Below are positions 15,067 to 23,539 of a stretch of DNA of 39,578 bases, piece after piece. The notes beneath the pieces were generated by a model, which saw only the letters and a list, made by a program, of their open reading frames with translations, did not search any database and was not told the origin of the DNA. Position numbers and translations under genes: made by a program. The DNA comes from Clostridia bacterium (GTDB lineage Bacteria; Bacillota; Clostridia; Oscillospirales; CAG-272): assembly GCA_017453255.1 (NCBI GenBank), contig JAFTKN010000004.1, forward strand, positions 1 to 39,578. The letters are read 5' to 3'. Numbering within the stretch: the stretch's first letter is position 1; the number at the start of each line of letters is the position of its first letter.

Positions 15067-15918
15067 TTATTTTACAATATGCTCTGGCTTTTTAACATAA
15101 ACCTTAGCACCCATTTTAACACTTTCTGTAATAAATGAGTTACCACCGATTACTGCGTTCTTTTCTATAACTGTTTCGCCACCTAAAATTGAAGCACCCG
15201 AATAAATAGTAACACCGTCGCAAACGGTAGGATGTCTTTTGATTCCTGAAAGACTCTGTCCCTTTCGAGGTGATAAAGCACCGAGAGTTACACCCTGATA
15301 TAGCTTAACGTGGTCACCAATAATAGTAGTTTCGCCAATAACAATTCCAGTACCGTGGTCGATAAAGAAATATTTGCCAATAGTAGCACCAGGGTTAATA
15401 TCAATACCAGTCATTGAGTGAGCATGCTCAGTCATAATTCTTGGTACAAAGGGCACGCCACTTTTGTAAAGAAGATTAGCAACTCTATATACAAAAATAG
15501 CATAAAAGCCAGGGTAGGAAAGAATAATTTCCTCCATGCTTGATGCCGCAGGATCACCCTCTAAGGTCGCATAAACGTCCAAAATCAAAAGAGAATGAAT
15601 TTGAGGAAGCTTGGCTATAAAATTATCAGCAATCTCCTTGGATAAGCCCTCGCTATCCTTTCCCTTTGATTTAAGAGAAAGCTCTATTTGCTTTTTAATT
15701 CTATAGTAAATAGAGCTAAGCATTTCCTCTGCAAAATCTCCTGAAGCCTTGTTTTCACATTTAGCAAAATAAGCAGGGAAGAAAAGAGCCTTTATATCGC
15801 TCAAAATATTTATAATTTCATTTTTATCAGGTAAGGAAAGCTTTGCGTCATAAATTGGAAACTTAGCACCTTGATATGAGGCTACTATTTCCTTAGACGC
15901 CTTTTCAATATTAGTCAT
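15067..15918 (-). CDS. cysE: serine O-acetyltransferase
   Basis: Transfers acetyl from acetyl-CoA to L-serine, giving O-acetylserine for cysteine synthesis. The 283-aa protein has an N-terminal alpha-helical region and a C-terminal left-handed beta-helix of hexapeptide repeats, with the characteristic GIDINPGATIGKYFFIDHGTG and GETTIIGDHVKLYQGVTLGAL segments (catalytic His in IDHG). The extended N-terminal domain resembles the EpsC-type Firmicutes enzyme. AAGGAGG precedes the start, and a promoter stands about 45 bp upstream. It heads the cysE - DUF1934 - holA - rnmV operon. No T-box or other cysteine riboswitch is visible in the short leader. Confidence 0.9.
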   Translation of the reverse strand: MTNIEKASKEIVASYQGAKFPIYDAKLSLPDKNEIINILSDIKALFFPAYFAKCENKASGDFAEEMLSSIYYRIKKQIELSLKSKGKDSEGLSKEIADNFIAKLPQIHSLLILDVYATLEGDPAASSMEEIILSYPGFYAIFVYRVANLLYKSGVPFVPRIMTEHAHSMTGIDINPGATIGKYFFIDHGTGIVIGETTIIGDHVKLYQGVTLGALSPRKGQSLSGIKRHPTVCDGVTIYSGASILGGETVIEKNAVIGGNSFITESVKMGAKVYVKKPEHIVK

Positions 15919-15961
15919 AACTAAAACCTCCTTAATACATATTAGTGGTTATTTTAAATAA

Positions 15962-15990
15962 ATGATACCATAAAATAAATATATTTTCAA
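15962..15990 (-). promoter_or_regulatory. cysE operon promoter
   Basis: Minus strand TTGAAA, 17-bp spacer, TATCAT, with TGG before the -10. Confidence 0.75.
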
Positions 15991-16010
15991 TGTTTTTATA
16001 AAATAAATAA

Positions 16011-16030
16011 GGGCGATTTTTAATCGCCCC
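16011..16030 (-). terminator. intrinsic terminator after rmuC
   Basis: GGGCGATT / AATCGCCC stem with a 3-nt loop, then TTATTTATTTTAT on the minus strand. Confidence 0.85.
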
Positions 16031-16033
16031 ATT

Positions 16034-17407
16034 TTATTCAGTGACATCTGTAAATTCCTCAATTCCTAAAATAGCCTTTTCGCTACCGTCGTCAAGGACA
16101 GTTATATCCTTCATAGCTCTTTGCATTACATTAGTTCTGGTGGTGACAAGTGCGTGTAGACTCTTGCCTGCTGTATCAACCTTTTTCTTTGCATCATCTA
16201 ATGCGTTTGCAAAATTGTTAAACTCTGTTTTAACAGCCTCAAGAAGCTGGAATACCTCTGTACTACGCTTTTGAATAGCGACTAAGTTAAAGCCCGAGCG
16301 CAGAGAATTTAAAAACGCGTAAATTGTGGAAGGACCAATAGCAGTAATTGAATATTTTCTTTGTATTTCTTCGTAAAGTCCACTTTCAATTACCTCTAAA
16401 TAAAGCCCCTCGGTAGGCAAGAACATAACTGCAAAATTTGTTGTGTTTGGAGTATCAATATATTTTGAATTAATGTCCTTTGCAGAGTTAATTATTCTTT
16501 GCCTTAATTCCTTGCGAGCATTTTCAATCTGTATTTTATCGCCCTCGTCAATCGCTTCCTTTAGCTTGGTGTATGGCTCAAGAGGGAATTTGGCATCCAC
16601 AGGCAATAAAACATTTTCACCCTCAATTTGTGAAGGCATCTTAATTGCAAATTCAACAACGGAGCTTGTACCCTTTTTAGTAGAAACGTTTTTAGCATAT
16701 TGATTAGGTGCTAAAACCTCCTCAATAATATTAGCTAAAATTACCTCACCGATATTACCCTTAACCTTAACATTAGTAAGAGCATTTTTAAGAGAGTTTA
16801 CTCCACCAGCAATACTCTTGATTTCGCCAATAGCCACATTGACATTTCCAATCTGCTCGACAACACTTTGGAATGAGGTTTTTAGCCTTTCATCAAGGGT
16901 TTTTTGAAGCTTATCGTCAACTGCTTGCTGTATTGCTTGAAGCTTATCGGCATTTTCCTGTCTGATAGTAGCAAGAGAGTCGGTAATGCTTTTTTCAATA
17001 AGAGCATATCTTTCACCCATATTCTTAGAAAGCTCGTCAAAGCTTGTCTTTAAATTTTGAATGGACTTTTCGTTTTCCTCACGAAGCGACCTTGTCATTT
17101 CATTAAGTGAGGAATTAAGCTTTTCTGTAATATTCAAGAAATTCTTGTTATTTCCCTCGTTTAATTTTGTCATTTCATTCTTTATTTCATCAAGACGCTT
17201 GTCAGTTCCATCTGTATTTAGCTTGTTAGCTGTAATTACGTTATTTGTAATTAGCTCAGCCGAATGAACCATACCCTCGCTTATAGATTTTTTTATGCTC
17301 GTATCCTCTGTTTTGTTTGATTTTTTAAGTATAAGAAAAATTGATACTGAAAGAAGTGGAACACAAAGAATACCGATTACAAGTAAAGCAAGTTCAAATC
17401 CTGTCAT
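16034..17407 (-). CDS. rmuC: RmuC family protein
   Basis: Homologue of RmuC, a protein that limits recombination at inverted repeats in E. coli. The 457-aa product has an N-terminal membrane anchor (ALLVIGILCVPLLSVSIFLIL), a long predicted coiled coil rich in Lys, Glu and Asn to about residue 200, and a PD-(D/E)XK-like RmuC domain with GNIGEVILANIIEEVL and LPVDAKFPLEPY. The start at 17407 follows GGAGG; a longer frame to 17467 would run through the promoter. Single gene, divergent from rbfA. Confidence 0.9.
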   Translation of the reverse strand: MTGFELALLVIGILCVPLLSVSIFLILKKSNKTEDTSIKKSISEGMVHSAELITNNVITANKLNTDGTDKRLDEIKNEMTKLNEGNNKNFLNITEKLNSSLNEMTRSLREENEKSIQNLKTSFDELSKNMGERYALIEKSITDSLATIRQENADKLQAIQQAVDDKLQKTLDERLKTSFQSVVEQIGNVNVAIGEIKSIAGGVNSLKNALTNVKVKGNIGEVILANIIEEVLAPNQYAKNVSTKKGTSSVVEFAIKMPSQIEGENVLLPVDAKFPLEPYTKLKEAIDEGDKIQIENARKELRQRIINSAKDINSKYIDTPNTTNFAVMFLPTEGLYLEVIESGLYEEIQRKYSITAIGPSTIYAFLNSLRSGFNLVAIQKRSTEVFQLLEAVKTEFNNFANALDDAKKKVDTAGKSLHALVTTRTNVMQRAMKDITVLDDGSEKAILGIEEFTDVTE

Positions 17408-17438
17408 AACAAAGCCTCCATTTTTAAGTTCTACTATA

Positions 17439-17467
17439 ATTTTAACAGTATTAGACGCAAAAATCAA
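17439..17467 (-). promoter_or_regulatory. rmuC promoter
   Basis: Minus strand TTGATT, 17-bp spacer, TAAAAT, TGT before the -10. Its -35 is only 17 bp from the -35 of the divergent rbfA promoter. Confidence 0.78.
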
Positions 17468-17484
17468 CTAAATAAAAAAATTCT

Positions 17485-17513
17485 TTGAAATTATATTTAA
17501 TATATGATATACT
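17485..17513 (+). promoter_or_regulatory. rbfA operon promoter
   Basis: TTGAAA, 17-bp spacer, TATACT, with TGA before the -10. It is divergent from the rmuC promoter. Confidence 0.78.
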
Positions 17514-17546
17514 AATATAAGATATTTGTCACGGAGGAAGACGGAA

Positions 17547-17912
17547 ATGGCTAAATATAGAAGAAATAGAATTAATGACGCTGTAAAGGAGGAGCTTGCT
17601 CAAATTTTAAGGGACGTAAAGGACCCAAGAATTGCAGGGGCACTTGTTTCCATAACAGGAGCGCAGGTTTCTGGAGATTTAAAGTTTGCAAAAATATACT
17701 ACTCAGTATTAGGTGGAGATAAAAACGAGGTTTTAACTGCACTTAAAAGCGCAAAGGGATTTTTTCGTTCCGAGCTTGCAAGACGTATCAATTTAAGAAT
17801 TACACCTGACTTAATGTTTGAGTACGATGGCTCGGCTGAATATGGCGCAAATATAAATTCAATTTTAAAGACACTTGATATAAAGGACGAGGACGAAAAT
17901 GAGAAGGCTTAA
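17547..17912 (+). CDS. rbfA: ribosome-binding factor A
   Basis: Small KH-like protein needed for late maturation of the 30S subunit and 16S rRNA 5' end. The 121-aa product shows the family pattern: MAKYRRNRINDAVKEELAQILR, VKDPRIAGALVSITG, and LKFAKIYYSVLGG. Chosen start ATG 17547 follows GGAGG; a TTG at 17526 is the longer alternative. It overlaps nrnA by 14 bp. In many Firmicutes it follows nusA-infB; here the operon begins with rbfA, so those genes lie elsewhere. Confidence 0.93.
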   Translation: MAKYRRNRINDAVKEELAQILRDVKDPRIAGALVSITGAQVSGDLKFAKIYYSVLGGDKNEVLTALKSAKGFFRSELARRINLRITPDLMFEYDGSAEYGANINSILKTLDIKDEDENEKA

Positions 17913-18879
17913 TTCAAACGAGGTAGCCAGTGAGCTTAGAATTAAAAAAAGCACCTTGATTTTATGTCATAAAAGTCCTGACCCTGATACCTTAGGCAGT
18001 GCATATGGCTTAAAGGTGATTTTAGAGCATTTTGGCTCAAGCGTTAAGGTTAGCTGTGCTGATAAGGTTACTAAAAGGCTTATGTTCTTGACAAATGGTG
18101 AGGATTTAACCTATAATGGCGAAAAATACGAAAGAATTGTTGCTGTTGATGTTGCCTCTCCTTCTCAGCTTGGTGAGCTTTCCTTTCTTTGCGAAAGAGT
18201 TGATTTTACAATAGACCATCACTCAATGTGTGAAAGATTTTCGGATTATTACGAAAAGCATACAGCATCCTGCGCTGAGATAATTTATGAAATTGCTGAG
18301 GAGCTTAATATATTAGACAAGCTTCCAATTAGCTTTTTTGAAAGCGTTTATGCTGGAATTAGTGGTGACACAGGTTGCTTTAGGTTTTCTAATGTAAATA
18401 GTGAAACCTTAATTAAGGCATCAAAAATCATAGAGCATAATATAGACCATGCCGAGATAAACAGAAAAATATTTGACTCTAAAACTAAATCAGAGGTTCT
18501 TGCCCAAAGACTCACCTATGAAAATATGGAGCTTTATGAAGACGATACGCTTTCTATAATTTGCTTTACAAATGAAATGAAAGCGAAAAACAACTTAACC
18601 GACTTAGATCTCGGTGATATAATCAATCATATAAGAGGACTTGATGGAGTGCTGGTTGCAGTTTCCTTAAAGCAAAGCGAGAGCAATACGAAAAAATATG
18701 CAGTTTCCTGTAGAGCAAATGCAGATATTGACGTAGGGCTCGTCTGTGCACAAATTGGTGGTGGCGGACATAAAAGAGCAGCGGGCGCATCTATCGAGGC
18801 AGAAAGCAAGGAGGAGGCAATAAGCAAGGTTGTCAACCTCTTTAATAAACCTATAAAGGATTTTGTAAATGGAAAATGA
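17899..18879 (+). CDS. nrnA: DHH-DHHA1 phosphoesterase, NrnA-like
   Basis: Predicted bifunctional oligoribonuclease (nanoRNase) and pAp phosphatase, 326 aa. Metal-binding motifs of the DHH domain are visible: ILCHKSPDPDTLGS, VAVDVASP, TIDHHSMCERF and GISGDTGCFRF. The C-terminal DHHA1 domain ends in GGGGHKRAAGAS, which contacts substrate. The gene overlaps rbfA by 14 bp and truB by 11 bp, the common rbfA-nrnA-truB order of Firmicutes. It likely recycles short RNA fragments and the pAp formed in sulfate assimilation. Confidence 0.92.
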   Translation: MRRLNSNEVASELRIKKSTLILCHKSPDPDTLGSAYGLKVILEHFGSSVKVSCADKVTKRLMFLTNGEDLTYNGEKYERIVAVDVASPSQLGELSFLCERVDFTIDHHSMCERFSDYYEKHTASCAEIIYEIAEELNILDKLPISFFESVYAGISGDTGCFRFSNVNSETLIKASKIIEHNIDHAEINRKIFDSKTKSEVLAQRLTYENMELYEDDTLSIICFTNEMKAKNNLTDLDLGDIINHIRGLDGVLVAVSLKQSESNTKKYAVSCRANADIDVGLVCAQIGGGGHKRAAGASIEAESKEEAISKVVNLFNKPIKDFVNGK

Positions 18880-19780
18880 GATAAGCGGAGTAATACTTGT
18901 AAACAAGCATGCAGGTGTTACCTCCCACGATATAGTTTTTAAAATCAGAAGACTATTTCAAACAAAAAAGGTGGGGCATACAGGCACGCTTGATCCATTA
19001 GCAACAGGAATTTTGCCCGTTCTTGTGGGAAGAAGTGCTAAGGCAGCCGAATACTTACTAAGCGAAAATAAAAAATACATGGCTGAATTGAGGTTAGGTA
19101 TAACCACCGATACAGAGGATATTACAGGTAATATATTAACAAAAGCAGACACGTATCCCACCAAAAATGATTTTTTTGAAGCCTGCAAAAAAATGGTTGG
19201 CGATATAAAGCAAGTGCCACCTATGTATAGCGCACTAAAGGTAAACGGAAAAAAGCTTGTTGACCTCGCAAGAGAGGGAATAACCATTGAAAGACAGGCA
19301 AGAGATATAAAAATTTTTGAAATCGTACCAAAGGAGATTGACGAAAATCAAGGAATTTATCAAATTTCTGTTTCCTGCTCAAAGGGTACATATATAAGAA
19401 CACTGTGTAGCGATATTGGTAAGCTTTTAGGCTGTGGCGCTGTTATGACAAGGCTTGAAAGAATAAATACAGGTAGCTTTGATATTAAGGATAGCTATAC
19501 TATATCCGAGCTTGAAAAAATGACATATGAAAAAAGGCTTTCCTTACTAATTCCAACTGATAAGCTTTTTGTGGAGGCAGAAAAGCTAAAGCTAAGTGGC
19601 TTTTATTTAAGACTTTTTAAAAATGGCTGTGAAATTTATCAGGAAAAGATAAAAACAGCCTACCCTGTGGATGCTTTTTTAAGAATTTACGACGAGGAAA
19701 ATGACTTCTTAGCCCTTGCACAGGTAAAGGAATTTGAAAAAGGAACTGCTATAAAATCTGTCAAATTTTTCAAATTATAA
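18869..19780 (+). CDS. truB: tRNA pseudouridine(55) synthase
   Basis: Isomerises U55 in the T-loop of tRNAs to pseudouridine. The 303-aa protein has the motif I segment GVILVNKHAGVTSHD, the catalytic Asp in KVGHTGTLDPLATGILPVLVG, and the KGTYIRTLCSDIG block. A C-terminal PUA-like part completes it. The start overlaps the nrnA end by 11 bp. The usual next gene, ribF, is absent; a convergent terminator and sdaA follow instead. Confidence 0.93.
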   Translation: MENEISGVILVNKHAGVTSHDIVFKIRRLFQTKKVGHTGTLDPLATGILPVLVGRSAKAAEYLLSENKKYMAELRLGITTDTEDITGNILTKADTYPTKNDFFEACKKMVGDIKQVPPMYSALKVNGKKLVDLAREGITIERQARDIKIFEIVPKEIDENQGIYQISVSCSKGTYIRTLCSDIGKLLGCGAVMTRLERINTGSFDIKDSYTISELEKMTYEKRLSLLIPTDKLFVEAEKLKLSGFYLRLFKNGCEIYQEKIKTAYPVDAFLRIYDEENDFLALAQVKEFEKGTAIKSVKFFKL

Positions 19781-19796
19781 TAATTCAAATATAATA

Positions 19797-19823
19797 AAAG
19801 AGGTGATTTTAAATCACCTCTTT
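19797..19823. terminator. bidirectional terminator between truB and the serine dehydratase gene
   Basis: Stem AAAGAGGTGATTT / AAATCACCTCTTT. Flanking A/T runs allow use from both directions; the dehydratase stop codon follows directly. Confidence 0.9.
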
Positions 19824-21032
19824 TTATTTATCATTGTTGATATAATGCTTAGCAAGTCCCCCTGATGCAGTTTCACGATAGTCACTAAGCAAATGCTTAC
19901 CTGTTTCATACATAACCTTAACGACCATATCAAAGCTGATTTTTCTTGAGTCGGTTAAGAAGTTAGCTAAGGAAAGAGCATTTATAGCACGCATAGCAGC
20001 AACAGCGTTTCTTTCTATGCAAGGAATTTGAACAAGTCCACCGATAGGGTCACAGGTAAGACCTAAGTGATGCTCCATAGCAACCTCGGCTGCATATTCT
20101 ATCTGACCAAGTCCCATTTCAAAAAGCTCAGCAAGTGCGGCTGATGCCATTGAGCAGGCAGAGCCAATCTCGGCTTGACAGCCACATTCAGCGCCACTAA
20201 TTGAAGCGTTTTTCTTTATAAGGTTTCCAATAATTCCACCAGTTGCGAGAGCTTTAATTATTTTTTCGTCGTCAAAGCCCTTCTTTTCCTGATAATACAT
20301 AAGGACAGAGGGGACAACACCACAGGCACCGCAGGTTGGCGCAGTTACAATTTCGCCACCAGATGCGTTTTGCTCGCTAACTGCAAAGGCGTAGGAGCAG
20401 ACAAGCCTGTTTTCCTGTGTTTGAGCTGATTCGTCAATATGCCTTTGGTTATAAAGAATTTGTGCACGCCTTTGAGTATTTAAGCCACCAGGCAAAACAC
20501 CCTTAGTAGTCAAGCCTAAGCGAATTGAATTTTTCATCATCTCCCAAACCTTAGAAAGATAATTAAAAATTTCATCCCCCTCAAATTCCTTAACATACTC
20601 CCAAATTCTAATATTCTTTTTTGCGCAATAGTCAGAAATTTCAGTATAGCTGTTATGTGGATAAATCTCTGAAGGAGTAAGGGTGTCCTCATTTTCAAAG
20701 GCGATAGTTCCACCACCTACGCTATAAACACGCTTTTTTCCAATCTCAACACCATTTTTATAGGCGTAAATATCCATTGTATTGGGGTGAAAGTCGCATG
20801 GGGAGGCTTTATCAAAAACTATTTCGCATTTTTTAGGCAAAAAGGTTTCCCTTATAATTCTGTCAGTTCCGTGACCTGAGCCCGTCAAGGCAAGAGAACC
20901 GAACAATACAGCCTTAAATTCGTCGGCATCGTTAAATTTCTCTTTGATAACCTTTACAGCCAATTCGGGTCCCATAGTATGAGAGCTTGATGGGCCACGA
21001 CCAATTTTATATAGCTCACGTAAGGATTGCAT
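19824..21032 (-). CDS. sdaA: L-serine ammonia-lyase (iron-sulfur, single chain)
   Basis: Converts L-serine to pyruvate and ammonia using an oxygen-sensitive [4Fe-4S] cluster. The 402-aa chain joins the beta (N-terminal, ELYKIGRGPSSSHTMGPELA) and alpha parts, as in the E. coli enzyme; many Clostridia have two separate subunits. Candidate cluster cysteines are in TAPTCGACGVVPSVLMYY, SGAECGCQAEIGSACSMA and LTCDPIGGLVQIPCIERNA. It begins at 21032 with GAGAGGAATATT upstream. The promoter overlaps the end of comEC, which reads in the same direction. Together with cysE in this window it suggests active serine metabolism, though the genes are not linked. Confidence 0.92.
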   Translation of the reverse strand: MQSLRELYKIGRGPSSSHTMGPELAVKVIKEKFNDADEFKAVLFGSLALTGSGHGTDRIIRETFLPKKCEIVFDKASPCDFHPNTMDIYAYKNGVEIGKKRVYSVGGGTIAFENEDTLTPSEIYPHNSYTEISDYCAKKNIRIWEYVKEFEGDEIFNYLSKVWEMMKNSIRLGLTTKGVLPGGLNTQRRAQILYNQRHIDESAQTQENRLVCSYAFAVSEQNASGGEIVTAPTCGACGVVPSVLMYYQEKKGFDDEKIIKALATGGIIGNLIKKNASISGAECGCQAEIGSACSMASAALAELFEMGLGQIEYAAEVAMEHHLGLTCDPIGGLVQIPCIERNAVAAMRAINALSLANFLTDSRKISFDMVVKVMYETGKHLLSDYRETASGGLAKHYINNDK

Positions 21033-21065
21033 AATATTCCTCTCAATTTAAAAGATTACACATAT

Positions 21066-21094
21066 ATTTTAATATTAATTTTATAAAATGTCAA
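21066..21094 (-). promoter_or_regulatory. promoter of the serine dehydratase gene
   Basis: Minus strand TTGACA, 17-bp spacer, TAAAAT. Its -35 overlaps the comEC stop codon. One of two promoters here without TG-N before the -10. Confidence 0.8.
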
Positions 21095-23349
21095 GGCAGT
21101 CTGAATCTGATTGGCTCACTCTCGTATAAAACGGTATAGGGCATAGTATTTAAAACAAAATCAGTTCTTGCATATTCTACGCTCTTGCCTAAGAACACAC
21201 AATAATCAAGATAGGGTGTAGGATAGTAAAACTTTTCTTGATATGTAGGGCCAAAGCTACCTAAAACTAAAACGTCTGCCTTGCTTGCATACTCTGATGG
21301 TATACTACTTAAAAGCTCATAGCTACCGCTACTTAGATAGGTAAAATGCCCATTTCCGGATTTCAAGGTAAGACAAACACTTTTCCAAACTGACCTTTCC
21401 TGCTGGTTAATATCAAGGTGAATTTTCGAATTTAGTATATTAATCTCGTTTTCAAGTGCTCTTAGTGAGATGCCCTCTTGTCTTGCAAGACTAATCAGCT
21501 CAATTAGTAAGGAAATTTCAAAATCCGAGGTAGCAGGAGGAAGATAAATATATTTGATTTTTATAAGACCAGTAAGACGTTTGAAATATGAAAGCGTATT
21601 GTTAGAATATGAGGAAATTATATAGTTTTCAACCTCGCCATAGCCTAAAAAGGATACAAGTGACCTTGCATGAGAGGCAGAGGTTGGAGTAGATTTTGTA
21701 ATATCAATTACTGAAAGGGTGTTATTTTCCTCATAAAATACTAAATCATTATTAGTATAGCTATATATACCTGCAAATCTATTATTTCCTCTTTCGATAA
21801 ACAAATAACTGCTTCCTATAAAAACAATAAAAGCTCCAAAAAGAGAAGCTATAACAAGCTTTTTAACGTGATTTCTTGCAAGGAAAAGTAAAAGCATCAT
21901 TGAAGCAAATATTACGATAACACCAAAGACCTGTATTCCATTTTTGATAGGAAGGGTGGATTTTTCAAAGGAGGAGAGCCACCTAACCAAAAATAGAGAT
22001 AAATCGGTTAGCTTTTCTGTTACAAAAATTATAGCATCAGATAAAAACGGAATATCGCATATAAGCAAAATTATAGGAGCAAGATAGATAAGCAGAGAGA
22101 ACAGTGGTACTAAAATAATGTTTGAAATTGGTGACAATAGCGAAACAGCACCGAAGCCTGATGATACTATTGGAAGGGTGAAGAATGTAACGAAAAGAGA
22201 TGTGATAAAGGTAAATATCACATATCGCCTTCCACGTCCGTGAGTTCTTCTAAGCCTTCCTCTGAAAATATACTTGCTTGCAACAAAGCAACCAAGCATA
22301 GCAAGAAAGGATAGCTGAAGGGACGAGGAAAATATTGAATATGGAGAAATAGCACAAATTAATGTAACAGAAATAAACAACGAGGTAAGTCTGTTTAGCC
22401 TTGATAAAATCAGCTCACAGGTGTAAACAGCTAAAACCATAAGTCCAGCTCGCAAGCATGAGAGGGCAAAGCCTGTTAGTGCTATATAGAAAAGCACAGA
22501 GATGGATAGCAAAAGATAGTTAGACAGCCTTGACAGCCTTAGCCTGCTTAAGATAAGCTCTAATGCACCTACTAAAATTGCAAGATGCATACCACTAAGG
22601 GACAGTATATGAGAAATGCCTATTCTGGAAAAATCTCTCTTTATACCATCACTTAGCATATCTCTGTTTCCTAAGAAAAGAGAGGAAAGAACAGGGGACG
22701 TGGTTGAATTTACGCTATTTTGTAGCCTTTTTGTCAGGGAGGAATTAAGTCCTTCAAAGAAATCTAAAAAGGAATTGGTATAAGAGGACAAAAATTTATA
22801 TTCTGTGCAGTCAAAGGAAATGGTAATACCATATTCAAGATATGTATCTCTTTCGCTAAAGCCTACGCTTTTTTCTTCAAGCTGAGAAAAAGTCCCCTTT
22901 GCAAAAATAAAATCACCCCGACAAAGCTCCTTGTCATATGTATAGACTAATGCTTTTAAGGACACGCTTTGACCATTAATGCTTTCTATGTCAGCTAAAT
23001 AAATTCCAAAATTATCCTGAGTATAGCTTTCATCAGAGATTTTAAGATATACCTCCTTTTCCTCTCCATCACAGTAGCCTGAGGATAAGTCAATATCTTT
23101 TTTAAAGGTTAAAAGTGACAGTAAAAGGGCAAGAGAAACAAAAATACAAAGAGGAGTATATTTAATAATCAAATCCTTAATAAGCTTTTTTCTAAAAATA
23201 TAGAAAAGAATTATGCTTATTGGAATTAAGGAAAAAACAAAGATAGCGATAAAAATAAGAAGGATGTTACTTAAGCTAAAGGACAAAAGTAAGGAAACAA
23301 GAAAGCCAAAGCAGGCAAGCGCTAAATTTCTATGCTTAAATATCTCCAT
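21091..23349 (-). CDS. comEC: ComEC/Rec2-type DNA channel protein with degenerate C-terminal MBL domain
   Basis: Candidate inner-membrane channel for DNA uptake. The 752-aa protein has N-terminal TM helices and a DUF4131-like soluble domain, then the Competence domain with the diagnostic GISHILSLSGMHLAILVGALE. It ends in a beta-lactamase-fold domain from about residue 540. In that domain the segment expected to read as the metal-binding HPHADHIGG reads SSYSNNTLSY (after VENYII, before FKRLTGLIKIKYIYLPP), so nuclease activity is probably lost. The start at 23349 is preceded by GGGAGG. Whether the cell is naturally competent cannot be told; no other com genes are in the window. Confidence 0.88.
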   Translation of the reverse strand: MEIFKHRNLALACFGFLVSLLLSFSLSNILLIFIAIFVFSLIPISIILFYIFRKKLIKDLIIKYTPLCIFVSLALLLSLLTFKKDIDLSSGYCDGEEKEVYLKISDESYTQDNFGIYLADIESINGQSVSLKALVYTYDKELCRGDFIFAKGTFSQLEEKSVGFSERDTYLEYGITISFDCTEYKFLSSYTNSFLDFFEGLNSSLTKRLQNSVNSTTSPVLSSLFLGNRDMLSDGIKRDFSRIGISHILSLSGMHLAILVGALELILSRLRLSRLSNYLLLSISVLFYIALTGFALSCLRAGLMVLAVYTCELILSRLNRLTSLFISVTLICAISPYSIFSSSLQLSFLAMLGCFVASKYIFRGRLRRTHGRGRRYVIFTFITSLFVTFFTLPIVSSGFGAVSLLSPISNIILVPLFSLLIYLAPIILLICDIPFLSDAIIFVTEKLTDLSLFLVRWLSSFEKSTLPIKNGIQVFGVIVIFASMMLLLFLARNHVKKLVIASLFGAFIVFIGSSYLFIERGNNRFAGIYSYTNNDLVFYEENNTLSVIDITKSTPTSASHARSLVSFLGYGEVENYIISSYSNNTLSYFKRLTGLIKIKYIYLPPATSDFEISLLIELISLARQEGISLRALENEINILNSKIHLDINQQERSVWKSVCLTLKSGNGHFTYLSSGSYELLSSIPSEYASKADVLVLGSFGPTYQEKFYYPTPYLDYCVFLGKSVEYARTDFVLNTMPYTVLYESEPIRFRLP

Positions 23350-23381
23350 ATGGTAAATCCTCCCTTCGGCTAACTCAATAT

Positions 23382-23410
23382 ATTCTAACATTGTTAAAAA
23401 GCAGTGTCAA
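23382..23410 (-). promoter_or_regulatory. comEC promoter
   Basis: Minus strand TTGACA, 17-bp spacer, TAGAAT, TGT before the -10. Confidence 0.78.
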
Positions 23411-23487
23411 TATTTGTCGAAAAATATAGTCTTGCGTAAAGAAATTAATCAAGCCTGATAAGATGTACCTTTTTTGACACATTTGTG

Positions 23488-23516
23488 TTGAATTGAAGGG
23501 GGATTTGTGATACAAT
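23488..23516 (+). promoter_or_regulatory. promoter of the WYL regulator operon
   Basis: TTGAAT, 17-bp spacer, TACAAT, TGA before the -10. A TTGACA at 23474-23479 is an alternative -35 but is badly spaced. Confidence 0.7.
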
Positions 23517-23539
23517 AGATAAAAATGGAGGGTTTAATT

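Noticed and set aside
15919..15961. T-box or SAM riboswitch ahead of cysE
   Set aside because: The leader is about 40 nt, too short for either, and no specifier or terminator hairpin is present.
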